Source: Propionibacterium sp.
Lineage (GTDB): Bacteria; Actinomycetota; Actinomycetes; Propionibacteriales; Propionibacteriaceae
Length of the DNA stretch: 20,232 nt
Direction of reading: 5' to 3'
Assembly: GCA_012514785.1 (NCBI GenBank)
Contig: JAAYZP010000096.1
Location: forward strand, 1-20,232
Shown here: positions 1 through 8,384 of the stretch, in pieces
Layout of the letters: each line of letters starts with the position of its first letter
Position numbering within the stretch: position 1 is the first letter of the stretch
Notes under the pieces: model-generated
Databases searched by the model: none
The model's input: only the letters and a program-made list of their open reading frames with translations
Told to the model about the DNA's origin: nothing
Translations under genes and position numbers: made by a program

Positions 1-454
1 GCTTCCGGTGCAACACCGTGGCGGCGAAGACGATGAGCGCGAGCTTGGCGAACTCGGAGGGCTGGATCTGCACGGGGCCGAGCGCCAGCCAGTTCTGGTT
101 GCCCGCCACCTCGACGCCCAGCGGCGAGAGCACGAGGATCAGCAGCACGGTGGCGAGCGCCCACGTGAGCCAGCCGAGCCGCATCAGCGCGCCCAGCGTG
201 AAGCGCCCCAGGACGAAGGCCCCCGCGAGCCCCAGGACGAGGAACACCACCTGCCGCACCGCGTAGTAGTAGGGGCTGAGGCCCCAGGACTGCGCGATCA
301 CGGCCGAGGAGGACAGCACCATGAGCGTGCCGATGCCGACGAGGAAGCCGACGGAGGCGATGACGAAGTAGTACGGGGCCAGCGGGGCATCCAGCAGCGA
401 GCGGATCTGCCCGCGGGAGGATGTCCCGGCCACCGAAGACGTGTCGACCGCCAT
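1..454 (-). CDS. ftsW: Septal peptidoglycan polymerase FtsW, N-terminal part (cut by window edge)
   Basis: A SEDS-family glycosyltransferase that polymerises lipid II at the division septum together with FtsI. Only the first 151 codons are present; the gene runs off the left edge. I translated this frame by hand. After a short cytosolic tail (about 30 residues) come several hydrophobic segments (FVIASVGFLVGIGTLMVLSS, VVFLVLGLAGAFVLG, LATVLLILVLSP), followed by the SEDS signature GNQNWLALGPVQIQPSEFAK near residues 117-136. Two in-frame ATGs exist, at 460 and 454. A TAAGGAG ribosome site lies 7 nt before the ATG at 454 but only 1 nt before the one at 460, so 454 is preferred. The gene follows murD after 11 bases in the same operon. 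RodA is the alternative SEDS member, but position between murD and (expected) murG favours FtsW. Confidence 0.93.
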   Translation of the reverse strand, partial: MAVDTSSVAGTSSRGQIRSLLDAPLAPYYFVIASVGFLVGIGTLMVLSSSAVIAQSWGLSPYYYAVRQVVFLVLGLAGAFVLGRFTLGALMRLGWLTWALATVLLILVLSPLGVEVAGNQNWLALGPVQIQPSEFAKLALIVFAATVLHRK

Positions 455-461
455 CGCCATA

Positions 462-468
462 CTCCTTA
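462..468 (-). promoter_or_regulatory. Ribosome binding site deciding the ftsW start
   Basis: TAAGGAG on the minus strand, overlapping the TAA stop codon of murD. The spacing is 7 nt to the ATG at 454 and 1 nt to the ATG at 460, so the downstream ATG is the better start. The overlap also couples ftsW translation to the end of murD. Confidence 0.6.
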
Positions 469-1917
469 CCTCGAGCGTCCCAGGTACTTCGCCACGGATT
501 CGGCGAAGGCTTCCCCCCGGGCCGCGTACCCGTCAAACATGTCCAATGACGCGCCGCCCGGGGACAGCAACACGACATCGCCCTCCCTCGCCAGCTCGCC
601 CGCGAGGCGAACCACGTCGTCCATGACTCCAGTCTCTGACGAATCGAGCACGTGGACGGGGACCTCGGGCGCGTGTCGCGCCAGTGCCTCGGCCAGGACG
701 TGCCTGTCGACGCCGAACAGGATCGCCGCCCGCATGCGCTCGTGGTGGGCACGGACGAGCTCGTCGAAGGACGTACCCTTGGCCTGCCCCCCGCCGATCC
801 ACACGAAGTGCTCGAACGCGGTCATGGCGGAGTCGGCGGCGTGCGGGTTGGTGGCCTTGGAGTCGTCGATCCAGCGCACGCCGTCGGATTCTGCGACCTG
901 CTGGATACGGTGGCCGGCGAGCTCGAGGTCGCGCAGCCCCTGCAGGACGGCCTTCGGGCGCGCGCCGAAGCTGCGCGCCAGCGCCGCGGCGGCGAGCGCG
1001 TTCGCCACGTTGTGCGGGGCGTACGGCTGCACGTCGGCGACCTGCGCGAGCTCCAGCGCGGAGGTGGCGCGCTGCTCGACGAAGGCGCGGTCGACGAGGA
1101 GGTCGTCGACGACGCCCATCATGGATCGCGCGGGGGTGCCGAGCGTGAACCCGATCGCGCGCGCCCCCTCGGTGACGTCGGCCTCCTCCACCATCGCCTC
1201 GGTGACCGGCTCGTCGACGTTGTACACGCACGAGTGCGTGACCCGCTCGTAGATCTTCGCCTTGTCGGCCCGGTACTGCTCGTAGCCGCCCTCGCCCTCG
1301 TACCACTCGAGGTGGTCCTCGTGGACGTTGAGCACGGCCGCGGAGTGCAGGGCGAGCGTGTGGACATAGTGCAGCTGGAAGCTGGAGAGCTCCACCACGA
1401 ACACGTCGTACGTCTCATCGTCGAGGATGGCTTCGACGAGCGGGCGGCCGATGTTGCCGACCTCGGCGACGGTGTACCCGTCGGCGCGCAGGATGGCCGT
1501 GAGCATCTGGGTGGTGGTCGTCTTGCCGTTGGTGCCGGTGACCCCCAGCCAGGGCACCACGCGGTCGGGCTGCTGCATCCGCCAGGCGAGCTCCACCTCG
1601 CCCCACACGGGGATGCCGGCGGCGTGCGCCGCAGCCAGCAGCGGGTGGCCAGGCCGCCAGCCGGGCGACGTGACCACGAGATCGGTGCCCTCGGGCAGCG
1701 TGGCGCTGGAGCCGGGGCCCGTGACCACTGTGGCGTCCAGCATGCGCAGCAGCTCGGCCTTGTCGTCGTGCTTGGTGGAGTCGTCGAGGACGGTCACCCG
1801 CGCGCCGAGTTCCAGCAGCCCGTCGGCGGCCGCGAACCCGGAGACGCCGAGGCCGGCCACGACGACGCGCACCCCGCTCCAGTCCGAGAGCCGATTCGCG
1901 CTCGCGAGATCCGTCAC
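466..1917 (-). CDS. murD: UDP-N-acetylmuramoyl-L-alanine--D-glutamate ligase MurD
   Basis: Cytoplasmic Mur ligase adding D-glutamate to UDP-MurNAc-L-Ala with ATP, the second amino-acid step of peptidoglycan precursor synthesis. The 483-residue product has an N-terminal nucleotide-binding fold (VVVAGLGVSGFAAADGL near residues 18-34), the Mur ligase P-loop GVTGTNGKTT at 125-134, a central-domain ELSSFQL motif, NVHEDHLEWY, and C-terminal motifs DDSKATNPHA and LLSPGGASLDMF. Family members usually read SPAxAS at the last site; the two glycines here are a mild variation. I chose the GTG at 1917 because its GTGA overlaps the mraY TGA stop by 4 bases; an in-frame ATG at 1932 is possible but has a poor ribosome site. 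The open frame continues far upstream through mraY, but that part is out of frame with the real genes there. Confidence 0.96.
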   Translation of the reverse strand: MTDLASANRLSDWSGVRVVVAGLGVSGFAAADGLLELGARVTVLDDSTKHDDKAELLRMLDATVVTGPGSSATLPEGTDLVVTSPGWRPGHPLLAAAHAAGIPVWGEVELAWRMQQPDRVVPWLGVTGTNGKTTTTQMLTAILRADGYTVAEVGNIGRPLVEAILDDETYDVFVVELSSFQLHYVHTLALHSAAVLNVHEDHLEWYEGEGGYEQYRADKAKIYERVTHSCVYNVDEPVTEAMVEEADVTEGARAIGFTLGTPARSMMGVVDDLLVDRAFVEQRATSALELAQVADVQPYAPHNVANALAAAALARSFGARPKAVLQGLRDLELAGHRIQQVAESDGVRWIDDSKATNPHAADSAMTAFEHFVWIGGGQAKGTSFDELVRAHHERMRAAILFGVDRHVLAEALARHAPEVPVHVLDSSETGVMDDVVRLAGELAREGDVVLLSPGGASLDMFDGYAARGEAFAESVAKYLGRSR

Positions 1918-2984
1918 TGTCCGACCACCCATTCCGCGTAGAAGATGCCGATGCCGAGCGCCACGAAGAGGCCGCAGATGATCCAGAACCGGATCACGAC
2001 GGTGACCTCCTCCCACCCCTTCAGCTCGAAGTGGTGGTGGATGGGCGACATCTTGAAGATCCGTTTGCCCTTGGTGAGTTTGAAGTAGCTGACCTGGAGG
2101 GCCACCGAGCCCGCCTCGATGACGAACAGCGCGCCGAGGATGACCAGCAGCAGCTCGGTGCGGGTCATGATCGACAGGCCCGCCAGCGACGCGCCGATGG
2201 CCATCGAGCCCGTGTCGCCCATGAAGATCTTGGCCGGCTTGGCGTTCCACCAGAGGAAGCCGAAGCAGGCGGCCGTCAGCGCTATCGCCACCACCGCGAG
2301 ATCGTAGGGGTCGCGCACCAGGTAGCAGCGCGGCCCGGCGGTGGAGGCGCGCGAGCACCACTGGTTGAACTGCCAGATGTTGATCACCGTGTAGGCCGCG
2401 AAGACCAGGGTCGCGGAGCCGGCGAGCAGCCCGTCCAGGCCGTCGGTGAGGTTCGTGGCGTTCGACCAGGCGGAGATGAGGAAGGCCATGAAGATGATCG
2501 CGACGATGGCCGGCAGCACGAGCCAGCTGACGTCGCGGAGGAAGGAGATCGCGGGCGAGCCGGGGGTCAGCCCGCGCTCGTTGGGGAAGCTCAGCACCGC
2601 CCAGCCGAACAGGCCGCCGATCACGAACTGCCCGATGAGCTTGCCCCGGGCGGTGAGCCCCAGGCTGCGCTCCTTCGAGATCTTGGACCAGTCGTCGAGG
2701 AAGCCCAGCAGGCCCATGGCCAGCATGAGGCCCAGCAGCAGGACGGCGGAGATCGTCGGCGGGTTCCACAGGATCAGGTGGCTGAGCGTGTACGCCAGGA
2801 CGACGGCGGCGACGATCACCAGGCCGCCCATCGTGGGCGTGCCGCGCTTGACCTGGTGCGAGTCCGGGCCGTCCTCGCGGATGAACTGCCCGTATTTCCT
2901 GCGGACCAAGAATTTGATCAGTAGTGGCGTGCCCACCAGGGTGAAGATGAGCGAGAGCCCACCCGCCAGCAGGATGTTGATCAC
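1914..2984 (-). CDS. mraY: Phospho-N-acetylmuramoyl-pentapeptide-transferase MraY
   Basis: Integral membrane enzyme that transfers phospho-MurNAc-pentapeptide to undecaprenyl phosphate, giving lipid I, the first membrane step of wall synthesis. The 356-residue product is of normal length and mostly hydrophobic helices. Family signatures are present: FLDDWSK (95-101, aspartates 97-98), NATNLTDGLDGL (175-186), AKIFMGDTGS (251-260, Asp257) and the HHH motif (316-318). A segment around residues 210-225 with two cysteines and a STAGPRCYLVRDPYD stretch is longer than in the E. coli enzyme; from memory this is common in actinobacterial MraY. The GTG start at 2984 overlaps the murF TGA by 4 bases (GTGA) and is preceded by a GGAGGAGGAAG ribosome site lying inside the end of murF. 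Confidence 0.97.
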   Translation of the reverse strand: MINILLAGGLSLIFTLVGTPLLIKFLVRRKYGQFIREDGPDSHQVKRGTPTMGGLVIVAAVVLAYTLSHLILWNPPTISAVLLLGLMLAMGLLGFLDDWSKISKERSLGLTARGKLIGQFVIGGLFGWAVLSFPNERGLTPGSPAISFLRDVSWLVLPAIVAIIFMAFLISAWSNATNLTDGLDGLLAGSATLVFAAYTVINIWQFNQWCSRASTAGPRCYLVRDPYDLAVVAIALTAACFGFLWWNAKPAKIFMGDTGSMAIGASLAGLSIMTRTELLLVILGALFVIEAGSVALQVSYFKLTKGKRIFKMSPIHHHFELKGWEEVTVVIRFWIICGLFVALGIGIFYAEWVVGQ

Positions 2985-4405
2985 TTGGCTTCCTCCTCCA
3001 GTGCCGTCGCGACCGCCTCGAGGCCGATCCCGCGGGAGCCCTTGATGAGGACGACGTCACCTGGGCCCAGACTAAGCGAGGAAGCGGTCGCTTCCCGGGT
3101 TGCCACTCTGGCCACGGACACGCCTTCTGCCGCGCCGCGCACGACGTCAGCCGCGTGTTCGCCGACGGCGACGACCTCGTCGAAGCGCAGGTCCGCGGCC
3201 AGCCGTCCGATGCCGATGTGCGCGTCGACGGCGCCGGCGCCGAGTTCCAGCATGTCGCCGAGCACCGCCACCAGCCGGGCATCGGGGTGGTCGGCGCGGT
3301 TGGCCTCGACGATGTCGGCCGCGGTCCTGAGCGCGGCGGCCATCGAGTCGGGGTTGGCGTTGTAGGCGTCGTTGAGCAGCAGCGCGTCGCCCGGCAGGGT
3401 GCTGAGCGCCATCCGCCAGCTGGAGCGGGCCACGGCCTCCCCCAGCGCGGCGGCGATGTCGTCGACGTCCATCCCGACGATGACGCCCACTGCGGCGGCG
3501 CTGAGCGCATTGCCCACCTGGTGCCGGCCGATGACGCCGAGCTGCACGTCGGCGGTGCGCGTGCCGTCGGCGTCGGTGACCTCGAGGGTGAAGCGCGGGC
3601 GGCTGAGGGCGTCGATGCGCACGTCGCGGGCGGCGACGCGGAGGTCGCCGTCGGGCAGCTCGCCGGTGCCCACCCAGGCGATGCGGCCGTCGGTCTTCCC
3701 GGCCATGGCGGCCACGAGCGGGTCGTCGGCGTGGAGCACGGCCCAGCCGTCGGGGCCGAGGTCCTCGATCAGCTCCGCCTTCGCCATCGCCGTGGCGTCG
3801 ATGCCGCCGAACTCCCCCACGTGGGCCTGGCCGACGTTCAGCACGACGGCGATGTCGAGCGGCACCAGGGAGGTGAGCCACCCGATGTGGCCGATGCCGC
3901 GCGCGCCCATCTCGGAGACGAGGAAGCGCGTGTCGTCGTCGACGCGCGTGGCGGTCAGGGGCACGCCGATCTCGTTGTTCTGGCTGCCGACGGGCGCGAC
4001 GGTGGGGCCGCGGCGCTCCAGCAACTGGGCGATGAGGTCCTTCGTGCTCGTCTTGCCCGACGAGCCGGTGACCCCGATGGAGGTGAGCCCGCGCGCCCGG
4101 GCCTCGGCGACGACGGCGCGCGCGATCCAACTGAGGGTCTGGACCGAATCCTCCCCGAGCAGGTGCGGGACGTCGGCGTCGGTCTGGTACATCCCCACCA
4201 CGCAGCTCGCGCCGGCCGCCTCCGCGGCCGGGGCGTACGCGTGCCCGTCGACGCGCTCACCGGGGATGGCGACGAACATCGCGCCGTCGGTGACATGGCG
4301 GTTGTCCGTGACGACGTCGGGGCCGACCATGCGGTCATCCCCGAGCACCTCCACGGCAGCCGGCTGCATCAATTCCACCAGTTCGGACAGCAACCGCGGC
4401 TTCAT
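2981..4405 (-). CDS. murF: UDP-N-acetylmuramoyl-tripeptide--D-alanyl-D-alanine ligase MurF
   Basis: Cytoplasmic Mur ligase that adds D-Ala-D-Ala to the UDP-MurNAc-tripeptide, completing the pentapeptide used by MraY. The 474-residue product carries the P-loop GVTGSSGKTSTKD (111-123), the SQNNEIGVPL motif (141-150) and VLNVGQAHVGEFG (188-200) of the central domain, and LLLNDAYNANPDSM before the C-terminal domain. GSSGKTS rather than GTNGKTT distinguishes MurF from the other Mur ligases here. The ATG at 4405 directly abuts the murE TAG stop and has a GAGGAGGAA ribosome site just upstream, inside murE. Confidence 0.96.
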   Translation of the reverse strand: MKPRLLSELVELMQPAAVEVLGDDRMVGPDVVTDNRHVTDGAMFVAIPGERVDGHAYAPAAEAAGASCVVGMYQTDADVPHLLGEDSVQTLSWIARAVVAEARARGLTSIGVTGSSGKTSTKDLIAQLLERRGPTVAPVGSQNNEIGVPLTATRVDDDTRFLVSEMGARGIGHIGWLTSLVPLDIAVVLNVGQAHVGEFGGIDATAMAKAELIEDLGPDGWAVLHADDPLVAAMAGKTDGRIAWVGTGELPDGDLRVAARDVRIDALSRPRFTLEVTDADGTRTADVQLGVIGRHQVGNALSAAAVGVIVGMDVDDIAAALGEAVARSSWRMALSTLPGDALLLNDAYNANPDSMAAALRTAADIVEANRADHPDARLVAVLGDMLELGAGAVDAHIGIGRLAADLRFDEVVAVGEHAADVVRGAAEGVSVARVATREATASSLSLGPGDVVLIKGSRGIGLEAVATALEEEAK

Positions 4406-5905
4406 CTAAGTTCCTCCTCGTAAGCGGGCCCATTGTTGGCGGGCAACCGCCACGTCGTCAAAATCGACGACGCGATCGGCCAGGATCTGGCCGCGTTCGT
4501 GGCCCTTGCCGAGGATGGCGACGACGCCGTCCCGGCCCGTCCGCCCGATGGCTTCGGCGATCGCCTCGGCCCGGTCCGCGGTCTCGGTGACCTCGGCCCG
4601 ATGTCCACCGGCGCCCTCCAGCACGGCCGCGCGGCTGGCGGCCGGGTCCTCGGTGCGGGGGTTGTCGTCGGTGACGATCAGGAGGTCGCTGAGCGCGGCG
4701 GCCGCCTCCCCCATCGCCGGGCGCTTCGCCTGGTCGCGGTCCCCGCCGCAGCCGAGCACCGTCGTGAGCGGGCCGAGCGTCGCGAGCGATTCTAGGGTGC
4801 CCCGAACGGCCTGGGGCGTGTGGGCGAAGTCGACGATGATCAGGGGCGCGTCATCGTCGAGCACCGCGCGCTCCATGCGCCCGGCGACCTGCGCCCGGGC
4901 GAGGCCGGCAAGCGCGTCGTCGGTGCCGACGCCCACGGCCTCCAGCATGGCGAGCGCGACGACGCCGTCGATCATGTTGTGGAACCCGGGCAGCGCCAGT
5001 TCGAGCCGGACGCTCCCGCCGCCCCGGGTCACCGTCGCCTCGGCGCCGAGCCGGCCCGCGGGGCGGGCGTCGCTCAGCACGTAGTCGGCGTCGCCGGTGC
5101 CGACGGTGATCAGCCGGCTCGAGCCGTGGGCCCGCACGCGGCGCGCGATCTCCCGGCCGTGCTCGTCGTCGGTCCACACCACCGACGCGTCCGCCACCCC
5201 CGGCGCGAACAGCCGGGCCTTGGCCTCGAAGTAGTCGGACTGGGTGCCGTGGAAGTCCAGGTGGTCGTGCCCCAGGTTCAGGAAGGCGGCGACGTCGAAG
5301 CGGATGCTGCCCACGCGCTCCATCTCCAGCGCGTGCGAGGACACCTCGAGCGCGACGCTGTCGGCCCCCCGCTCGCGCATGGTGGCCAGCAGCGCGTGGA
5401 GGTCGAACGCCTCCGGCGTGGTGACGGTGGAGCGGGCGGACTCGATCGCCTCCCCGTCCATGCGGAAGCCGATGGTGCCGATCGTGCCGACGCTGCGGCC
5501 TGCGGCCATGAGCCCCGCCTCCAGCAGGGCCACCGTCGTCGTCTTGCCGTTGGTGCCGGTGACGCCGAACATGGTGAGGGCCTCGCTCGGGCGCCCGAAC
5601 AGCGCGGAGGCCACCGGGCCGAGGCGTGCCCGGAGGTCGTCGGCCACCACCACGGGCACGGACACGTCGGGGAGCTGCCGGGCACCGTCCGCGTCGGTGA
5701 GGATCGCCGCCGCGCCGGCGGCCACCGCGGCCGGGGCGAACTGTGCGCCGTGGGCGCGGCTGCCGGGGAGGGCGGCGTAGAGCCAGCCCTCGCGCACCGT
5801 GCGGGAATCCAGCGTCAACCCGGTGATCCTGGGGTTGGCGGGGGCCCCGGGCAGCAGCTCCTGCAGCCCGAGGCCCTCAACAACACCTGGTCGGATGGCG
5901 TTCAT
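4406..5905 (-). CDS. murE: UDP-N-acetylmuramoyl-tripeptide synthetase MurE (diaminopimelate-type)
   Basis: Mur ligase that adds the third-position diamino acid to UDP-MurNAc-L-Ala-D-Glu. The product has about 499 residues, with DSRTVREGWLYAALPG at the N-terminus, the P-loop GVTGTNGKTT (114-123), TVTTPEAFDLH, EVSSHALEMERV, the YFEAKARLF segment carrying the lysine that is carbamylated in the family, and DNPRTEDP (DNPR at about 414-417). DNPR is the known specificity motif of diaminopimelate-adding MurE enzymes and is not expected in lysine-adding ones. The sequence does not separate meso- from LL-diaminopimelate. The start is either ATG at 5905 (1-base TGATG overlap with ftsI) or GTG at 5908 (4-base overlap). 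I prefer the ATG; neither has a strong ribosome site, so coupling to ftsI is likely. Confidence 0.95.
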   Translation of the reverse strand: MNAIRPGVVEGLGLQELLPGAPANPRITGLTLDSRTVREGWLYAALPGSRAHGAQFAPAAVAAGAAAILTDADGARQLPDVSVPVVVADDLRARLGPVASALFGRPSEALTMFGVTGTNGKTTTVALLEAGLMAAGRSVGTIGTIGFRMDGEAIESARSTVTTPEAFDLHALLATMRERGADSVALEVSSHALEMERVGSIRFDVAAFLNLGHDHLDFHGTQSDYFEAKARLFAPGVADASVVWTDDEHGREIARRVRAHGSSRLITVGTGDADYVLSDARPAGRLGAEATVTRGGGSVRLELALPGFHNMIDGVVALAMLEAVGVGTDDALAGLARAQVAGRMERAVLDDDAPLIIVDFAHTPQAVRGTLESLATLGPLTTVLGCGGDRDQAKRPAMGEAAAALSDLLIVTDDNPRTEDPAASRAAVLEGAGGHRAEVTETADRAEAIAEAIGRTGRDGVVAILGKGHERGQILADRVVDFDDVAVARQQWARLRGGT

Positions 5906-7887
5906 CACTCAAAAGTTAGCGCCTCGCGCGGCGCCTCGCTCGTGGAGGGCAACACGTTGTAGCGCGGCAGCGCGATCCGCAGCACGTGGTTGACCACCGG
6001 CAGCGCGAGCCGGCTGCCGAGGTTGCCGTTGGTGGGCTGGTCCAGGACGACGTAGACGAGGATCTGCGGGTCCTCCGCCGGCGCGACGGCGACGTAGGAG
6101 GCGGTGAAGCCGTTGTAGCAGCTGCAGTCGGGGTCGTAGCGCTGCGCGGTGCCCGACTTGCCCGCGGTGCGGTAGCCGGGGATGGCGCGGTTGTCCTCGT
6201 CGAGCATGGTGACGGCCTCCATCATCTCGACCACCATCCGGGACGCTTCCTCCGAGATGACCGTGCGGCTCTCCGGCTCCGGCAGCGCGATCTGCTGGCC
6301 CTCGGCGTCGGTGGCCGATTTCAGGATCCTCGGCTGGTGGTACGTGCCGCCGTTGACGACGGATGCGACGGCCGCGGCCATCTGCACGGCGTTGACGGAC
6401 AACCCCTGGCCGAACGAGATCTGGTCTCGCGTGTAGTCCGGCATGTCCACCCCGGGCAGGCGGCCGCTGGTCTCGCCGGGCAACTCGATGCCCGAGCGCG
6501 ACCCGAGGCCGAAGCTCGCCAGGTACTCGCTGAGGTCCGACTTGTCCATCTGGCGGGTGAGCTGGATGGTGCCGATGTTCGACGAGTTGGCCATGATGCC
6601 GCGCGCGGTGAGGTTGATCGTGCCGTGCTCGTAGGCGTCGCGCACGAATCCGCCGCCCGAGGCGATCCGGGACGGCACCTGCACCTTGGTGTCGGGTGTG
6701 ACGAGCCCGGCGTCGGCCAGCGCCGCGAAGGTCAGCACCTTCTGCGTCGAGCCGGGCTCGAAGGCCTCGGTGACGGCCCGGTTGCCGAGGTCCTCCGAGT
6801 CCGCCCGTCCGGGGTTGGAGGAGTCGAAGGTGGGCAGCACGGACAGCGCGAGCACCTCGCCGGTGTGCACGTTCATGGCCACGGCCGTACCGGTCGCGGA
6901 GCCGGAGTTCTTCACGCCCTCGGCGAGCATCTGGTCGGTCATCCACTGCAGGTCCGAGTCGATGGTGACCTCGTAGTCCACCCCGTCGACGGCGGGCACC
7001 ATGATGTTCGTGCCCAGCGGGATGCGGCCGTAGGTGGAGCGGTCGAACGTAGCCTTACCGTCCTCGCCGGAGAGGTGCTCCTGGAGCGCGTACTCCAGGC
7101 CGCTGGCGCCCACGCCCGCAGCGTTGACGAACCCGACGACGTTGGACCCGGTGGAGCGGTTGGGGTAGACGCGGATGGGGTCGGACTCGCCGAAGACACC
7201 GTACAGCGGCTGCTTGCCCTCGCCGTCGAGTCCGGCGCGCATGGCGCCCTGGATCTTGGTGAACGTGTGCGACGGCACCTTGCGCGCCACGACCTCGTAT
7301 CGGGAGTACTTGCCCGTCTTCTCGTTCGTGCGCTCGAAGATCTCGAGGTAGTCGGTCTTCCTGCCGCCCAGGTGCTCGACGAGGATGTCCGCGACCGCGC
7401 CGGGGGCCTGCGCGGCCTCCTCCAGCTTGCGCTGGCTCGGCTCGTAGCGCTTGTCGGCACCGTTGGTCTGGATCATGTCGGGGTCGACAAAGACCATCAT
7501 GCCCGGCTCGGTCTCGGCCAGCACGACGCCGTTGCGGTCGCTGATCGCGCCGCGGGTGGCGGCGACGTCGCGCGTGGTCTGCATCTTCGCGGCCGCCTCG
7601 GCGGCGAAGGCCTGCTGGTCGAGCGCCTGGAGCTGGAACGCGCGCACGCCGGCGGTGCCGAGCAGGAGCGCGACGACGATGAGGAACACGCGCAGCCGCA
7701 TGGCGGTGTTGCCGAGCTTGAGGCTCGCGGAGCGCCGGTAGCGGCGCTCGCTGACGCGCGGCGTGTCGACGTAGCGCTTGGCCTTGGCGGGGCGCTTGCC
7801 GGAGGTCGACGTCGTGCGCTTGCCGGAGCTGCTGCTCGTGCGCTTGCGCGAGCTGCCGCCGCTGCTCGGTCGTTTGCGTTCGCTCAT
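5905..7887 (-). CDS. ftsI: Septal transpeptidase FtsI / PbpB (class B penicillin-binding protein)
   Basis: Class B penicillin-binding protein that cross-links septal peptidoglycan as the partner of FtsW. The 660-residue product has a basic Ser/Lys/Arg-rich cytosolic tail (about 1-62), one membrane helix (about 63-84), a dimerisation domain starting at TRGAISDRNG, and a C-terminal transpeptidase domain. All three active-site motifs are present: STQK with nucleophile Ser380, SSN at 435-437, and KSGT at 577-580. The length is close to actinobacterial PbpB proteins and longer than E. coli FtsI because of the tail. The ATG at 7887 overlaps the TGA of the FtsL-like gene (ATGA) and follows a purine-rich AGGGGGACAGGG. 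The short loop YDPDCSCYNG just after KSGT has two close cysteines on the outside of the cell. Confidence 0.96.
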   Translation of the reverse strand: MSERKRPSSGGSSRKRTSSSSGKRTTSTSGKRPAKAKRYVDTPRVSERRYRRSASLKLGNTAMRLRVFLIVVALLLGTAGVRAFQLQALDQQAFAAEAAAKMQTTRDVAATRGAISDRNGVVLAETEPGMMVFVDPDMIQTNGADKRYEPSQRKLEEAAQAPGAVADILVEHLGGRKTDYLEIFERTNEKTGKYSRYEVVARKVPSHTFTKIQGAMRAGLDGEGKQPLYGVFGESDPIRVYPNRSTGSNVVGFVNAAGVGASGLEYALQEHLSGEDGKATFDRSTYGRIPLGTNIMVPAVDGVDYEVTIDSDLQWMTDQMLAEGVKNSGSATGTAVAMNVHTGEVLALSVLPTFDSSNPGRADSEDLGNRAVTEAFEPGSTQKVLTFAALADAGLVTPDTKVQVPSRIASGGGFVRDAYEHGTINLTARGIMANSSNIGTIQLTRQMDKSDLSEYLASFGLGSRSGIELPGETSGRLPGVDMPDYTRDQISFGQGLSVNAVQMAAAVASVVNGGTYHQPRILKSATDAEGQQIALPEPESRTVISEEASRMVVEMMEAVTMLDEDNRAIPGYRTAGKSGTAQRYDPDCSCYNGFTASYVAVAPAEDPQILVYVVLDQPTNGNLGSRLALPVVNHVLRIALPRYNVLPSTSEAPREALTFE

Positions 7888-8384
7888 CCCTGTCCCCCTG
7901 GCGCGGCCGCGGCCACGACGTCGCTGTCACTGGTGTCGGGTTCGTCGCCTGCCTCGTCGTCGACGGGCGGCGTCGGGCTGGGCGTGGTGAGCGGCTCCGG
8001 CTCGGGCTCCGGGGACTCCTCGACGGGCGGCAGCTTGCCGCTCAGCTGCGGCAGCTCGTCGCCGGTCACGGGCGTCGGGTCGCCGAGGATCTCGCCGTCG
8101 GCCAGCGAGACGTAGGCCGGGTAGGGGTTGGGCACCATGCCGAGGTCGGTGGCGCGCAGCGCCAGCGAGGCCGTGCTGGACATCGCGTCGAGCTGGGAGG
8201 TGAGCGCGGCCGACTCGTAGCCGAGCTCGTCGGCCTGGCGCTGCAGCGAGGTGAGCTCGCGGGACTGGGCGCCGATGGAGGTGGTGACCACCATCACCCC
8301 GCCCAGGCCGAGGCCGACGATGGCGAGGACGATCAGCACGAAACCCACCGTGGACACGCCCGCAGATCGACTGTTCTGGTTCAT
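7884..8384 (-). CDS. FtsL-like cell division membrane protein
   Basis: A 166-residue bitopic membrane protein in the position where ftsL sits in dcw clusters, between rsmH and ftsI. It has a short cytosolic end (1-12), one membrane helix (about 13-36), then an extracytoplasmic heptad-like stretch (about 40-75, SRELTSLQRQADELGYESAA) that could form a coiled coil. A motif ATDLGMVPNPYPAYVSL follows; it resembles the end of FtsL/DivIC-type domains. The last 60 residues form an acidic, proline-rich tail. In the divisome, FtsL with FtsB and FtsQ regulates FtsWI; this role is inferred from position and architecture because FtsL sequences diverge strongly. ATG at 8384 overlaps the rsmH TGA (ATGA) behind a GGGAGAG ribosome site. 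Confidence 0.8.
   Translation of the reverse strand: MNQNSRSAGVSTVGFVLIVLAIVGLGLGGVMVVTTSIGAQSRELTSLQRQADELGYESAALTSQLDAMSSTASLALRATDLGMVPNPYPAYVSLADGEILGDPTPVTGDELPQLSGKLPPVEESPEPEPEPLTTPSPTPPVDDEAGDEPDTSDSDVVAAAAPGGQG

Noticed and set aside
652..1941. 429-residue open frame on the plus strand opposite murD
   Set aside because: Shadow of murD; no recognisable motif and low-complexity composition.
1918..3510. Upstream extension of the murD frame to 1014 residues
   Set aside because: This part overlaps mraY and murF in another frame and is Arg/Pro-rich without motifs. The murD GTG at 1917 has the same 4-base overlap as its neighbours.
3155..4423. 422-residue plus-strand frame opposite murF
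   Set aside because: Shadow of murF; Gly/Val/Asp/His-rich with no domain.
5986..8115. 709-residue open frame on the plus strand
   Set aside because: It is antisense to ftsI and the FtsL-like gene, which have clear motifs. Its composition (Gly/Ala/Val/Arg/His-rich, no motifs) is that of a GC-rich shadow frame.
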